Below, piece by piece: positions 1 to 6,152 of a stretch of DNA of 6,508 nt. This DNA is from Pseudobdellovibrionaceae bacterium (GTDB lineage Bacteria > Bdellovibrionota > Bdellovibrionia > Bdellovibrionales > Bdellovibrionaceae). The translations under genes and the position numbers were made by a program. The DNA lies in assembly GCA_947374445.1 (NCBI GenBank), contig CANCBY010000141.1, forward strand, positions 1 to 6,508, read 5' to 3'. Positions within the stretch are counted from its first letter, which is position 1. Each line of letters begins with the position of its first letter. A model generated the notes under the pieces. It had not been told where the DNA came from. It saw only the letters and a list, made by a program, of their open reading frames with translations, and ran no database searches.

Positions 1-212
1 GGACTTAAGCTTTCTATGTATTCAAAAGGCGAAGTATGGTCCTGTGCTTCACCTAGCTGAATTTGATCTTGAAATATCTGCACAACTTGTTGAGCCTCAT
101 CTTGTTGCCCCCAAGAGGTAAGAATGATTAGCGTCGAATCCGAGTCAGAAAACAATATCACTGGCTTGGGGCGAAAGGTCTTTCCTGAATAAGATCTTTC
201 TTCCAAATGCAT
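1..212 (-). CDS. Unrecognised protein, N-terminal 70 codons (cut by window edge)
   Basis: The frame opens with ATG at 212-210, directly after the TAA of the upstream double-FHA gene, and stays open to the left edge. A GGAG ribosome site at 224-221 lies 8 bases before the ATG, which supports a real, translationally coupled gene. The visible product begins MHLEERSYSGKTFRPKP, then has a hydrophobic beta-like stretch around residues 18-34 (VILFSDSDSTLIILTSW), then a Gln/Glu-rich, probably helical stretch around residues 36-55. There is no signal peptide or clear membrane segment. I do not recognise a family. Its position as last visible member of the operon suggests a role with the FHA proteins, but nothing in the visible residues shows what it does. 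Confidence 0.65.
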   Translation of the reverse strand, partial: MHLEERSYSGKTFRPKPVILFSDSDSTLIILTSWGQQDEAQQVVQIFQDQIQLGEAQDHTSPFEYIESLS

Positions 213-2195
213 TTAGAGCGCTCCGTATTTTTTTAACTTGATCGTCGCTTTTTTATAATACTCTTCATCTGGAAGACTGAGCTTAATGATTTTGCGCCAT
301 TTTGTTTTTGCAGACTCAACTTCGCCAACACTTTCTTCAAGAATTCCCTCTTGATAGAATGTCTGCATCTGTTTTTTAAGCTCACTCATCATGCCAGTGA
401 CTTTGCTCTTCGTGACTTCGTTGTCGGGATTAATTTCTTCGGATTTTTTAAGAAAATTAATAGCCTCTTTGAACTCTCCCTTTTTATAACTCGCTTCAGC
501 CTGGCTCTCGAGCAAAGATTGCTTTTCAGAGAGCGTCTGTTGAATTGACGCAATCTCGCGACGCGCTTGCGACTTGTAGCCTTGAGGGTCTGGCAAGCCC
601 GAAGAGGAGACTTCTTCAAAAACTTTCACTGCCTGCAACAGTTGCCCAGATCTATTGAGATCTGTGGCTTTTTGATAAAGAGCCTTTTGCCGTGCCGCTT
701 TGGCCGCATAGTCTGCTTTTTGTGCTTCTTTAATTTTTCGTTCGGCTACGATTTGGTCGACTTTAGATTTGAGCGCTTGAATTCCAGGGTGCTGAGGATT
801 GAACTGAACGACAGATGATAAGCATGTATCAATTTCATCTGCTTCGATATTCGGGCTTAGCTTGGCTTTGCAAATCTCGAGCTGACGACTGATTTTTTCT
901 TCGATTTCAATTTTTTCTCGTTCACGAGCCTCAGCTCGAACTTTTTCTTGCTGCAATTGAATACCTTGAACTGCTGTGTTCTCAATTTCAGACGAGTCTT
1001 CGTATAGAGATACAAACTGATGAATTTTCAAAATTTCTTGTCGAGCCATCTCGTAGCGACCCTGCATCAGCAACTCTTTTGCAAGCTTATGAGTTTGCTT
1101 CACATAGTCCTGCTGATCTGGCTTGAGCTTAGCAAAGTCGCCATTTGTCTTTACAAGTTTATCGCTTGCAACATTTCTGCCCGCGGGCTTCTTTTCACTG
1201 CTATCGTCAAGCGAAGAAAAAACCAAGGCGACAAGTAAAATTCCACCAATAGCGACACGAACTCTATTTTCTTTCTTCAGTAGAATTTTTGAATAAAATT
1301 GAGCTTTGGAATTAAAATCATTCGGTGTTTCAGGTGAATCATAGGCCACTTCAGAGTTAAATTGAGAATCCCCTAAATAGACCTGAGGTTCAAAATTTTG
1401 ATCCGAATATCCCGAACTATAGATAGCTGGAGAATTGATGAGGTGTTGTGCTTGCTCAACGCGGTCCTCATACTGAGCATCACGAAGTTCAAAGCGCAAG
1501 CACACATCACCAACATTAATCGAGTCTCCACTTGCTAGTTGCTGCCACTCGTTTGGCGACAGGACACTTCCATTAAGAGTTGTGCCATTGGCGCTGCCAA
1601 GGTCTCGAATAAAATAGATATGCTCTTGCCTTCTAATTTCAAAATGCTTACGGCTGATTCTTTCTCGATCAATAAAAATGGCACAAGAAGTCTCGCGACC
1701 GGCTACCCATGTCTCGCCCTCTAACTGATAGATCTGCAAAACCACATCATCAAGAGTTGAAAGTCTTAAAAACGAGACTTGTGATACAACGCCGACAAAT
1801 GTTCGCTCTTCTTCAGGCGCCAAAGATAACATTTGATGTGAAGGCCCTGTGTCAGCCAGCGCAGAATCATTCGCTTTTTGAATTTGAGAATGTTGATCTA
1901 CATACTCAAAATACAAGGGGGCAATCGAGAAATTCATCGTCTGCATCAGCAAAAGCTCTGAGATTACTTGGTCTTGATAAGTGAGCTTTCCATACTTTGA
2001 TAATACAGTGAGCTTCCAAACTTCTCCATCGGGAGTCAGCTGAAAGTGCTGACGCGAGAGTCCTTTTTCTTCGGGAAGCAAAATATCAGAGCCTTCAGCT
2101 CTGCCGCCGAAATATTGCTTTCCGGATTGCAGCTCAATGACTTGCAGAAGCTTTTGATCTTTTCCTGACTTTAAATAGACCTTAAGTTGACCCAT
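213..2195 (-). CDS. Double-FHA, single-pass membrane protein with C-terminal TPR region
   Basis: A 660-residue protein. FHA 1 (about residues 3-99) keeps GGR (30-32) and LSRQH (46-50) but lacks the usual SxNGT segment, so it looks degenerate. FHA 2 (about 142-238) is canonical: GR at 166-167, SRKH at 181-184, SANGT at 201-205 and NG at 208-209, so it should bind phosphothreonine. An acidic and polar linker leads to one membrane segment at about 312-328, preceded by KKENRVR and followed by DD, which predicts N-terminus in, C-terminus in the periplasm. The rest is helical, with a charged coiled-coil-like stretch (about 415-440) and TPR-like hairpins (about 365-396, 505-533, 563-642). Cysteines 442 and 458 lie after the membrane segment and could pair. 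Start: ATG shares one base with the previous TGA; GAGG lies 10 bases upstream. The last ~95 residues resemble those of the preceding gene product. Likely a scaffold or ring component of the Tad apparatus (inference). Catalytic domains: none seen. Confidence 0.9.
   Translation of the reverse strand: MGQLKVYLKSGKDQKLLQVIELQSGKQYFGGRAEGSDILLPEEKGLSRQHFQLTPDGEVWKLTVLSKYGKLTYQDQVISELLLMQTMNFSIAPLYFEYVDQHSQIQKANDSALADTGPSHQMLSLAPEEERTFVGVVSQVSFLRLSTLDDVVLQIYQLEGETWVAGRETSCAIFIDRERISRKHFEIRRQEHIYFIRDLGSANGTTLNGSVLSPNEWQQLASGDSINVGDVCLRFELRDAQYEDRVEQAQHLINSPAIYSSGYSDQNFEPQVYLGDSQFNSEVAYDSPETPNDFNSKAQFYSKILLKKENRVRVAIGGILLVALVFSSLDDSSEKKPAGRNVASDKLVKTNGDFAKLKPDQQDYVKQTHKLAKELLMQGRYEMARQEILKIHQFVSLYEDSSEIENTAVQGIQLQQEKVRAEAREREKIEIEEKISRQLEICKAKLSPNIEADEIDTCLSSVVQFNPQHPGIQALKSKVDQIVAERKIKEAQKADYAAKAARQKALYQKATDLNRSGQLLQAVKVFEEVSSSGLPDPQGYKSQARREIASIQQTLSEKQSLLESQAEASYKKGEFKEAINFLKKSEEINPDNEVTKSKVTGMMSELKKQMQTFYQEGILEESVGEVESAKTKWRKIIKLSLPDEEYYKKATIKLKKYGAL
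221..224 (-). promoter_or_regulatory. Ribosome binding site for the partial gene at 212
   Basis: On the minus strand GGAG is followed by 8 bases and then ATG at 212-210. It lies inside the last codons of the double-FHA gene. It is the main reason to believe the truncated frame at the left edge is a gene. Confidence 0.55.
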
Positions 2196-3235
2196 CAGTA
2201 CTTCGCCTCAAATAAAAGTGAACACTCATTGTAATACTGTTTTGCTTCACGATAAATCGCATCATTTGGATCTTTGACCATAATCATAACATTGGCATAG
2301 GCTGACTTGCATAATCGATAGTTATTTTTACCTTTATAGCGTTTGCCTTGAATCATATTAAACTGAACATTTTCATCGAACTTTCGGCGCGACAAAGTTA
2401 AATATTTTTTTGCCAATTCATGTTGAGGATAAAACGATAGGGCGGCTTGAAATGAGCTCATCGCTCTTGAAAATTGCCCTTGGCGGTAGTCACGAAAACC
2501 CTTTAAATAGTGTTCCTGTGCTGTTTTATACTGAAGCGTTTGCTGACCAGCACTCTCTTGCTTCTTTTCAATTTCTTTAATTGCAGATTCAGATTTTTCA
2601 AGATCTAAAATGACTTGATCACGCGTTCGGAGCTGTGACACCTTTTTTCTAAGGCCTGAACCACCAGACATGAGCCATACAAATCCCAATGCGACAACAC
2701 CAATCATGATATAGAAATTGGTCTTCTTTGAGTCTATAGGCTGATGCGATCTTGGCGCAGAAGATTTTGGCGCACCCATCGCAAATTCAGACGATGAAGG
2801 TCTTGGCGGAGCAGGTGGTACAGTCATTGGCCGCTGAACAGGTTCAGGCGAAGGCGCCACTCGCAGATGCACCGGTGACGAAGCTGTAGGCATTTTTATT
2901 GGCAAAGTGTTAACATCTAGTCGCAACTGAAAAACTGTCGAACCAATTTGAAGCTTTGCTGACTTTTGAAGTGGAGCCAATTCAATTTCTTTGCCATCAA
3001 GCCAAATTGGATTTTTTTGAGATAGATTTTTAATCATCGGCATTGAGTTCTCATAGAAAATCTCAACATGCTTTCGACTCATCTTTGCATCGTCGGCCAC
3101 AACAATGTCGTTATCAGATTCTCTTCCAATAGAAATTTGCCCTTGCTTCATATTAAAAACTTGACCCTTGAGAGAACCGTTCTCAATCACAAGCTGAAGC
3201 TGCATCAATTTTACAAGTGGAATCGCTGAACTCAT
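2195..3235 (-). CDS. FHA, single-pass membrane protein with C-terminal TPR
   Basis: A 346-residue protein. The FHA domain (about residues 11-107) has IGR at 36-38 and SRKH at 53-56. At the SxNGT position it reads QKNPI (73-77), keeping the Asn but replacing Gly and Thr, so phosphothreonine binding is uncertain. A proline/serine-rich linker (about 115-168) leads to one membrane segment (about 173-190). A charged coiled-coil-like helix (about 203-228) and TPR-like helices (about 238-285) follow, then a helical tail with the protein's only cysteines, C309 and C338. FHA domains act in the cytoplasm, so the TPR part should be periplasmic; flanking positive charges on both sides do not settle this. 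Start ATG at 3235 is preferred over the in-frame ATG at 3205 because AAGGGGGAG lies just upstream of the first only. FHA, membrane segment, periplasmic helical module is an order also used by SctD/YscD-type secretion ring proteins; this is an architectural analogy, not shown homology. Confidence 0.9.
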   Translation of the reverse strand: MSSAIPLVKLMQLQLVIENGSLKGQVFNMKQGQISIGRESDNDIVVADDAKMSRKHVEIFYENSMPMIKNLSQKNPIWLDGKEIELAPLQKSAKLQIGSTVFQLRLDVNTLPIKMPTASSPVHLRVAPSPEPVQRPMTVPPAPPRPSSSEFAMGAPKSSAPRSHQPIDSKKTNFYIMIGVVALGFVWLMSGGSGLRKKVSQLRTRDQVILDLEKSESAIKEIEKKQESAGQQTLQYKTAQEHYLKGFRDYRQGQFSRAMSSFQAALSFYPQHELAKKYLTLSRRKFDENVQFNMIQGKRYKGKNNYRLCKSAYANVMIMVKDPNDAIYREAKQYYNECSLLFEAKY

Positions 3236-4848
3236 GCAGCTCCCCCTTGTGCGTGGCCATCACTTGGAGACATGGTTATTAAGTAGTAATCAATTTCACC
3301 GGATGAAGCGAGAAGTGCCTGACAGTGAATTCCAAGACGGTGCCCAGAAATCTCAAACTCATCCGAATGAACCGAGTGAGATTGCGCCTGCGATAGTAAC
3401 ATCAATGCAGCAATATTTTTTTGCAGGGCTTGATCTCGAACGGTCTGAATATTTTCATTTAAAATTCCTGTGGTTGAACCTGCCAAGCTCTCAAAGGCAG
3501 AATTTGCAGCAAAAACCATCCCGCTGCGATTTATCACTAAGCAAGGGTAACCCACCATTTGACACAAATTTTGCATTTCTGAATCTCGGTTGTGGCCTGA
3601 CTCAGATGCCGTCGAGCTTATTCCGTTTGCACTGCCGTGGGCTGCACGATTCAGTACACTGTTCAGATTGACCAGCAGATCCTGCATCTTAGGAAATTTT
3701 ATCGTGATCACGGCATGATCACGGTTTTCACGCAAAGCCGTATCCAATTGCTCATTGAGCCTGACGAGAGGGTATTCAACCAATTTGAACATGAAATAAA
3801 ACAAAATAATCCCTGTGATCAAAGCGATCGTAAGCATCTGCACAAAAAGGCCCAAGGCGCGACCATCATCAAATTGCAAACTAGCTACATTAAAAATAAC
3901 AACCGCATGAGCTCTCGGAACATTTTGCTGAAGCTCAGAATCATAGGCAACAATAGGAAACGAAGCCGCAACTCTATCTGAATCAACAAGAGATGAGGTT
4001 TCTTTTGCCTGACTTTGAATATCTTTGATAAATTTTGTTTCTTTCGGGCGCACACCAGCGCGCTCTGGTGGAGCTAATATAACTCCATCTTTCGATACGA
4101 TGTAGACATCATCAATGCCATCTTCTCTGAGCACGAAATCAACGCTAAAATTTGAAAGATCTCCCATTCGAATCACTTTTTCATTCGCATTAGCAAGCGC
4201 CCTAGCAACTGTCATTGCCCGCCTGCGACTTTCGGTTTGAATGCTGTCAGCAGTGATTTGCTTCATTGGAATGATCGAGAGCAAAGTCACTATAAGGATA
4301 AATGCTCCGGCAAAGCCAAACATCACAGTCCGGTATTCAAAAACCTCTGTTAGACGATAGATTCCTGGCAATAAAACTCGGTTTAAATACTCATGATATT
4401 TTTCTAGCAAATCACGCTTCTCTGAAGGTACCTCGGGAGCTGATGGCTCCTGCGCAATAGAAGCTGTCGCTTGGCTCATTGGCTGCGTATAGACTGCTGG
4501 CCCTTGTGATCTTTGCGATCTTTGTTGTGGTTTTGCTAAAACAGGAGCTGGAGCCCCCGCCTGCGCTTCAATGATTTCAAATAGAATATTGTGAGCACTG
4601 AAGCGATCGCCGATGCGAACCGATCCCGTTCGCACACGCACGCCATTCAGAAAGGTTCCATTGCTAGAATCTAAATCCGAGATAATGGCTTTGTCTGGAA
4701 ACAACTGAATTTCTAAATGTACTTTAGAAACCCCATTGGCCATGACCTGAATTTCATTGGTGGGACTGCGGCCCAACCTATTTTTACCAGGTCTTAATTT
4801 GAAGACTTGCCCCGCTTGCGGGCCAGCCAACATCCTAATGGCCCACAT
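3232..4848 (-). CDS. FHA - membrane sensor - HAMP-like - PAS protein
   Basis: A 538-residue protein from the ATG at 4848. The FHA domain (about residues 2-92) is complete: LGRS at 25-28, SKVH at 41-44, SSNGT at 61-65, NG at 68-69, so it should bind phosphothreonine peptides. A Pro/Ala/Gln-rich linker (about 96-145) precedes membrane segment 1 (about 174-194). Residues 195-332 look like a periplasmic Cache-type sensor, with a charged first helix (ESRRRAMTVARALANANE) and a later DDVYIVSKDGVILAP strand pair. Membrane segment 2 spans about 333-353. A HAMP-like segment (EYPLVRLNEQLDTAL, then a second helix to about 402) and a PAS domain (about 425-525, containing PCLVINRSGMVFAANSAF) follow. No histidine kinase, GGDEF, EAL or methyl-accepting domain follows the PAS. 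The product would sense an external signal and pass it to the PAS and FHA surfaces. A TTG at 4863 is in frame but overlaps the ribosome site. The sensor family assignment is by pattern only. Confidence 0.88.
   Translation of the reverse strand: MWAIRMLAGPQAGQVFKLRPGKNRLGRSPTNEIQVMANGVSKVHLEIQLFPDKAIISDLDSSNGTFLNGVRVRTGSVRIGDRFSAHNILFEIIEAQAGAPAPVLAKPQQRSQRSQGPAVYTQPMSQATASIAQEPSAPEVPSEKRDLLEKYHEYLNRVLLPGIYRLTEVFEYRTVMFGFAGAFILIVTLLSIIPMKQITADSIQTESRRRAMTVARALANANEKVIRMGDLSNFSVDFVLREDGIDDVYIVSKDGVILAPPERAGVRPKETKFIKDIQSQAKETSSLVDSDRVAASFPIVAYDSELQQNVPRAHAVVIFNVASLQFDDGRALGLFVQMLTIALITGIILFYFMFKLVEYPLVRLNEQLDTALRENRDHAVITIKFPKMQDLLVNLNSVLNRAAHGSANGISSTASESGHNRDSEMQNLCQMVGYPCLVINRSGMVFAANSAFESLAGSTTGILNENIQTVRDQALQKNIAALMLLSQAQSHSVHSDEFEISGHRLGIHCQALLASSGEIDYYLITMSPSDGHAQGGAA
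3240..3248 (-). promoter_or_regulatory. Strong ribosome binding site selecting the start at 3235
   Basis: The minus strand reads AAGGGGGAG, four bases (CTGC), then ATG. The site lies inside the last codons (Gln-Gly-Gly-Ala-Ala) of the upstream FHA/PAS gene, whose TGA overlaps the ATG. The alternative downstream ATG at 3205 has no comparable site, so this decides the start. Confidence 0.7.
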
Positions 4849-5194
4849 GCAGTTGATCTCCAATTTGAATATTCATCTTATTAAGACTGCCCGAAGCCAC
4901 CTCGACCACAGACTTAGCTTTCATTACAGGCCATGTCATTCGGCCAGGAGCAACGTCTCTCTTAAGAGCTGTCACTTTCATGGTTTTATCAAGAAAGATC
5001 AGATCTAGCGAAAATTTCATCCCGAAAGTATGAATTGAATTGCAGCGATCAAAGAACATGCCCTCATCTATATTAAGATGAGTCCGGCCCAAAAGCCCAA
5101 TCAAGCGCGACCAAAAGCTCTCAGCCAAATGCAACTGAGAAACGAGTTCGCGATTTTGAGTTTGATTGATGAGCTTAGCCGTAACTTTGGACAT
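4835..5194 (-). CDS. DUF192 (COG1430) family protein
   Basis: A 119-residue protein, a normal length for the DUF192 domain alone. Family landmarks are in order: SRLIGLLGR (29-37) and DEGMFF (43-48); CNSIHTFGMKFSLDLIFLD (51-69); then SVVEVASG (95-102) and IQIGDQL (109-115). The family forms a small beta-barrel-like fold and has no agreed biochemical activity. Many members carry a signal peptide. This one opens MSKVTAKLINQTQ with no hydrophobic leader, so it should be cytoplasmic. It starts 11 bases after tadC and overlaps the FHA/PAS gene by 14 bases. From memory, DUF192 genes recur near tad/cpa pilus genes in other bacteria, which would fit a Tad accessory role, but I cannot test this here. 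The upstream GGGG, next to the tadC stop, is about 14 bases from the ATG, a long spacing, so translation may depend on ribosomes finishing tadC. Confidence 0.9.
   Translation of the reverse strand: MSKVTAKLINQTQNRELVSQLHLAESFWSRLIGLLGRTHLNIDEGMFFDRCNSIHTFGMKFSLDLIFLDKTMKVTALKRDVAPGRMTWPVMKAKSVVEVASGSLNKMNIQIGDQLHVGH
4857..4861 (-). promoter_or_regulatory. Ribosome binding site selecting the ATG at 4848
   Basis: The minus strand reads GGAGA, eight bases, then ATG at 4848-4846, all inside the end of the DUF192 gene. The possible TTG start at 4863 overlaps this very site, and starting there would add only five residues ahead of the conserved FHA opening WAIRMLAGPQAG. The third candidate, ATG at 4833, would remove the first FHA strand. 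Confidence 0.65.
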
Positions 5195-5205
5195 AACTTT
5201 TTTCG

Positions 5206-6123
5206 CTACCCCTTTCCGCCGTAAAAAAACTGAAGAACAACAGGACCAAAAACCACAATAAAAACTGCGGGCAAAATAAACAACATCATCGGAATCATGA
5301 TCGCCTGTGAAGCTCTGGCGCCGGCTTTTTCTGCGCGGACAAAGCGTTCCAAACGAATTTGTGTTGATTGATCTTTTAGAACTTGAGAAATACTTGCGCC
5401 GGTCGCATCGGCATCAACCAAGACTGCAACAAAGCTTGTGATCTCTGAAATATCAAGACGAGCTGCCATCCCCTTCAAAGCATCTGCTCGGCTGGAGCCA
5501 AGTTTGATGTCCTTGAGAACAGCCCCAAACTCATCTGCCAAAACACTCGACTCTGCTTTTTCAAAAATTCTTTGAATGGAGCCAATGAAATCCAAACCCG
5601 CCTCTGTCGACAGGGCCAAAAGATCTGCAAAAAATGGAAGGTCTGCTCGCACCGAGATTTCACGCTGACGGCGCTCGCGGTTGGCTTGAAGTATCGGACC
5701 GTAACCACCGATAAAACCCAGGGCGATAATCATGTAATTGGCAATTCCCATCTCCAGAGCAAAATTCATCACGGCAATAAAGCCAGGAATCATCACTCCC
5801 CATAAAATTTGCAAACCAATAAATTCATCCACGTTCAACTCGCGTGACATACCAGCGGTCAACAAAAGCTTGGCAGTTCGTTTGCGATAGCCCGGACTTT
5901 TTATTCGCAGAGCATATTTCAAACTGAACTGATGAACGAGAGGGCGTGAGGCATTGATCAGACCCGACTTTGATTTTTCGGGTTCGGTGTTGCTCGCCCA
6001 TGAAAGAATTTGCCCTTCGGCTTTATTCGAAAGCAGCCCGTACACGAAGGAATAGACAGCGTAGGAAGCCATGACCAGGCCTCCCAACAAAAGCAACTCT
6101 GCGCTGCCAAACTGACTTCCCAT
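5206..6123 (-). CDS. tadC: TadC-type type II secretion F-domain (T2SSF) protein
   Basis: A 305-residue inner-membrane protein of the TadC branch of the GspF/PilC superfamily. In Tad machines TadC works with TadB as the membrane platform that couples the TadA ATPase to Flp pilin assembly. Membrane segments are visible at about residues 9-30, 101-121, 127-147 and 272-298. The cytoplasmic T2SSF helical bundle lies between the third and fourth. It carries the family signature ADLPFFADLLALSTEAGLDF (160-179) and the second half DADATGASISQVLKDQSTQIR (237-257). The C-terminal AEKAGARASQAIMIPMMLFILPAVFIVVFGP-like segment (264-294) is also typical. Length is normal for TadC, and a single T2SSF domain agrees with the TadB/TadC split form. 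ATG at 6123 has AGGGG seven bases upstream. It is the first gene of the operon; immediately upstream is divergent maf, so tadB is not adjacent on that side. Confidence 0.92.
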   Translation of the reverse strand: MGSQFGSAELLLLGGLVMASYAVYSFVYGLLSNKAEGQILSWASNTEPEKSKSGLINASRPLVHQFSLKYALRIKSPGYRKRTAKLLLTAGMSRELNVDEFIGLQILWGVMIPGFIAVMNFALEMGIANYMIIALGFIGGYGPILQANRERRQREISVRADLPFFADLLALSTEAGLDFIGSIQRIFEKAESSVLADEFGAVLKDIKLGSSRADALKGMAARLDISEITSFVAVLVDADATGASISQVLKDQSTQIRLERFVRAEKAGARASQAIMIPMMLFILPAVFIVVFGPVVLQFFYGGKG

Positions 6124-6152
6124 TTTCGTTCCCCTGTGTTGAAGTGACTCAA
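6124..6152. other. Divergent 29-base intergenic gap between tadC and maf
   Basis: The two start codons face away from each other only 29 bases apart. This is too short to hold two full sigma-70 promoters, so the promoter of each gene must lie within the coding sequence of the other, or one gene is read from a more distant promoter. The tadC ribosome site uses 6129-6135. The maf side has only a weak GAAGTG-like stretch (6141-6146). I could not identify convincing -35/-10 pairs on either strand. Confidence 0.5.
6129..6135 (-). promoter_or_regulatory. Ribosome binding site of tadC
   Basis: The minus strand reads AGGGGAA, with the GGGG seven bases before the ATG at 6123. It occupies part of the 29-base gap to maf, which supports this start and leaves almost no space for promoter elements between the two genes. 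Confidence 0.6.

Larger units (their letters stand above)
1..6123 (-). other. Predicted Tad-associated FHA operon (6 genes, 3' end outside window)
   Basis: Six minus-strand reading frames follow one another with no room for a promoter or terminator. There is an 11-base gap between tadC and the DUF192 gene and a 14-base overlap into the FHA/PAS gene. An ATGA overlap (4 bases) leads into the first FHA-TPR gene and a TGATG overlap (1 base) into the double-FHA gene. A TAA then directly abuts the ATG of the last, partial gene. Most starts have a purine-rich ribosome site lying inside the preceding gene. Such packing points to a single transcript and coupled translation, so the products probably act together. 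I saw no internal terminator hairpin with a T-run. The promoter should lie upstream of 6123, inside or opposite the 5' part of maf, but I could not identify it. Confidence 0.85.

Noticed and set aside
1..212. The partial gene as a PP2C phosphatase or kinase that would partner the FHA domains
   Set aside because: Attractive from context, but the visible 70 residues show no phosphatase Asp-Gly motif or kinase glycine loop, so there is no sequence support.
2195..3235. Identification of the FHA-TPR proteins as true type III secretion ring proteins (SctD/YscD)
   Set aside because: Only the order FHA, membrane segment, periplasmic part matches. The far part here is TPR-like helices rather than ring-building domains, and no other type III gene is present.
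3234..3671. A 145-codon open frame on the plus strand
   Set aside because: It lies wholly opposite the FHA/PAS gene, whose product has clear domain motifs. The translated product shows no family resemblance and no ribosome site was seen.
3703..3723. Palindrome CGTGATCACG followed by the near-copy CATGATCACG, 11 bases apart
   Set aside because: It looks operator-like but sits mid-gene in the HAMP-like region of the FHA/PAS gene, where it encodes a plausible stretch (RDHAVIT); probably chance.
3637..3981. A 114-codon plus-strand open frame
   Set aside because: Antisense shadow of the HAMP-like and sensor part of the FHA/PAS gene; composition is unlike a protein and no motif is visible.
4508..4525. 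Direct repeat GATCTTTGC / GATCTTTGT
   Set aside because: It encodes QRSQRS in the low-complexity linker of the FHA/PAS protein; two copies only, best explained by linker composition.
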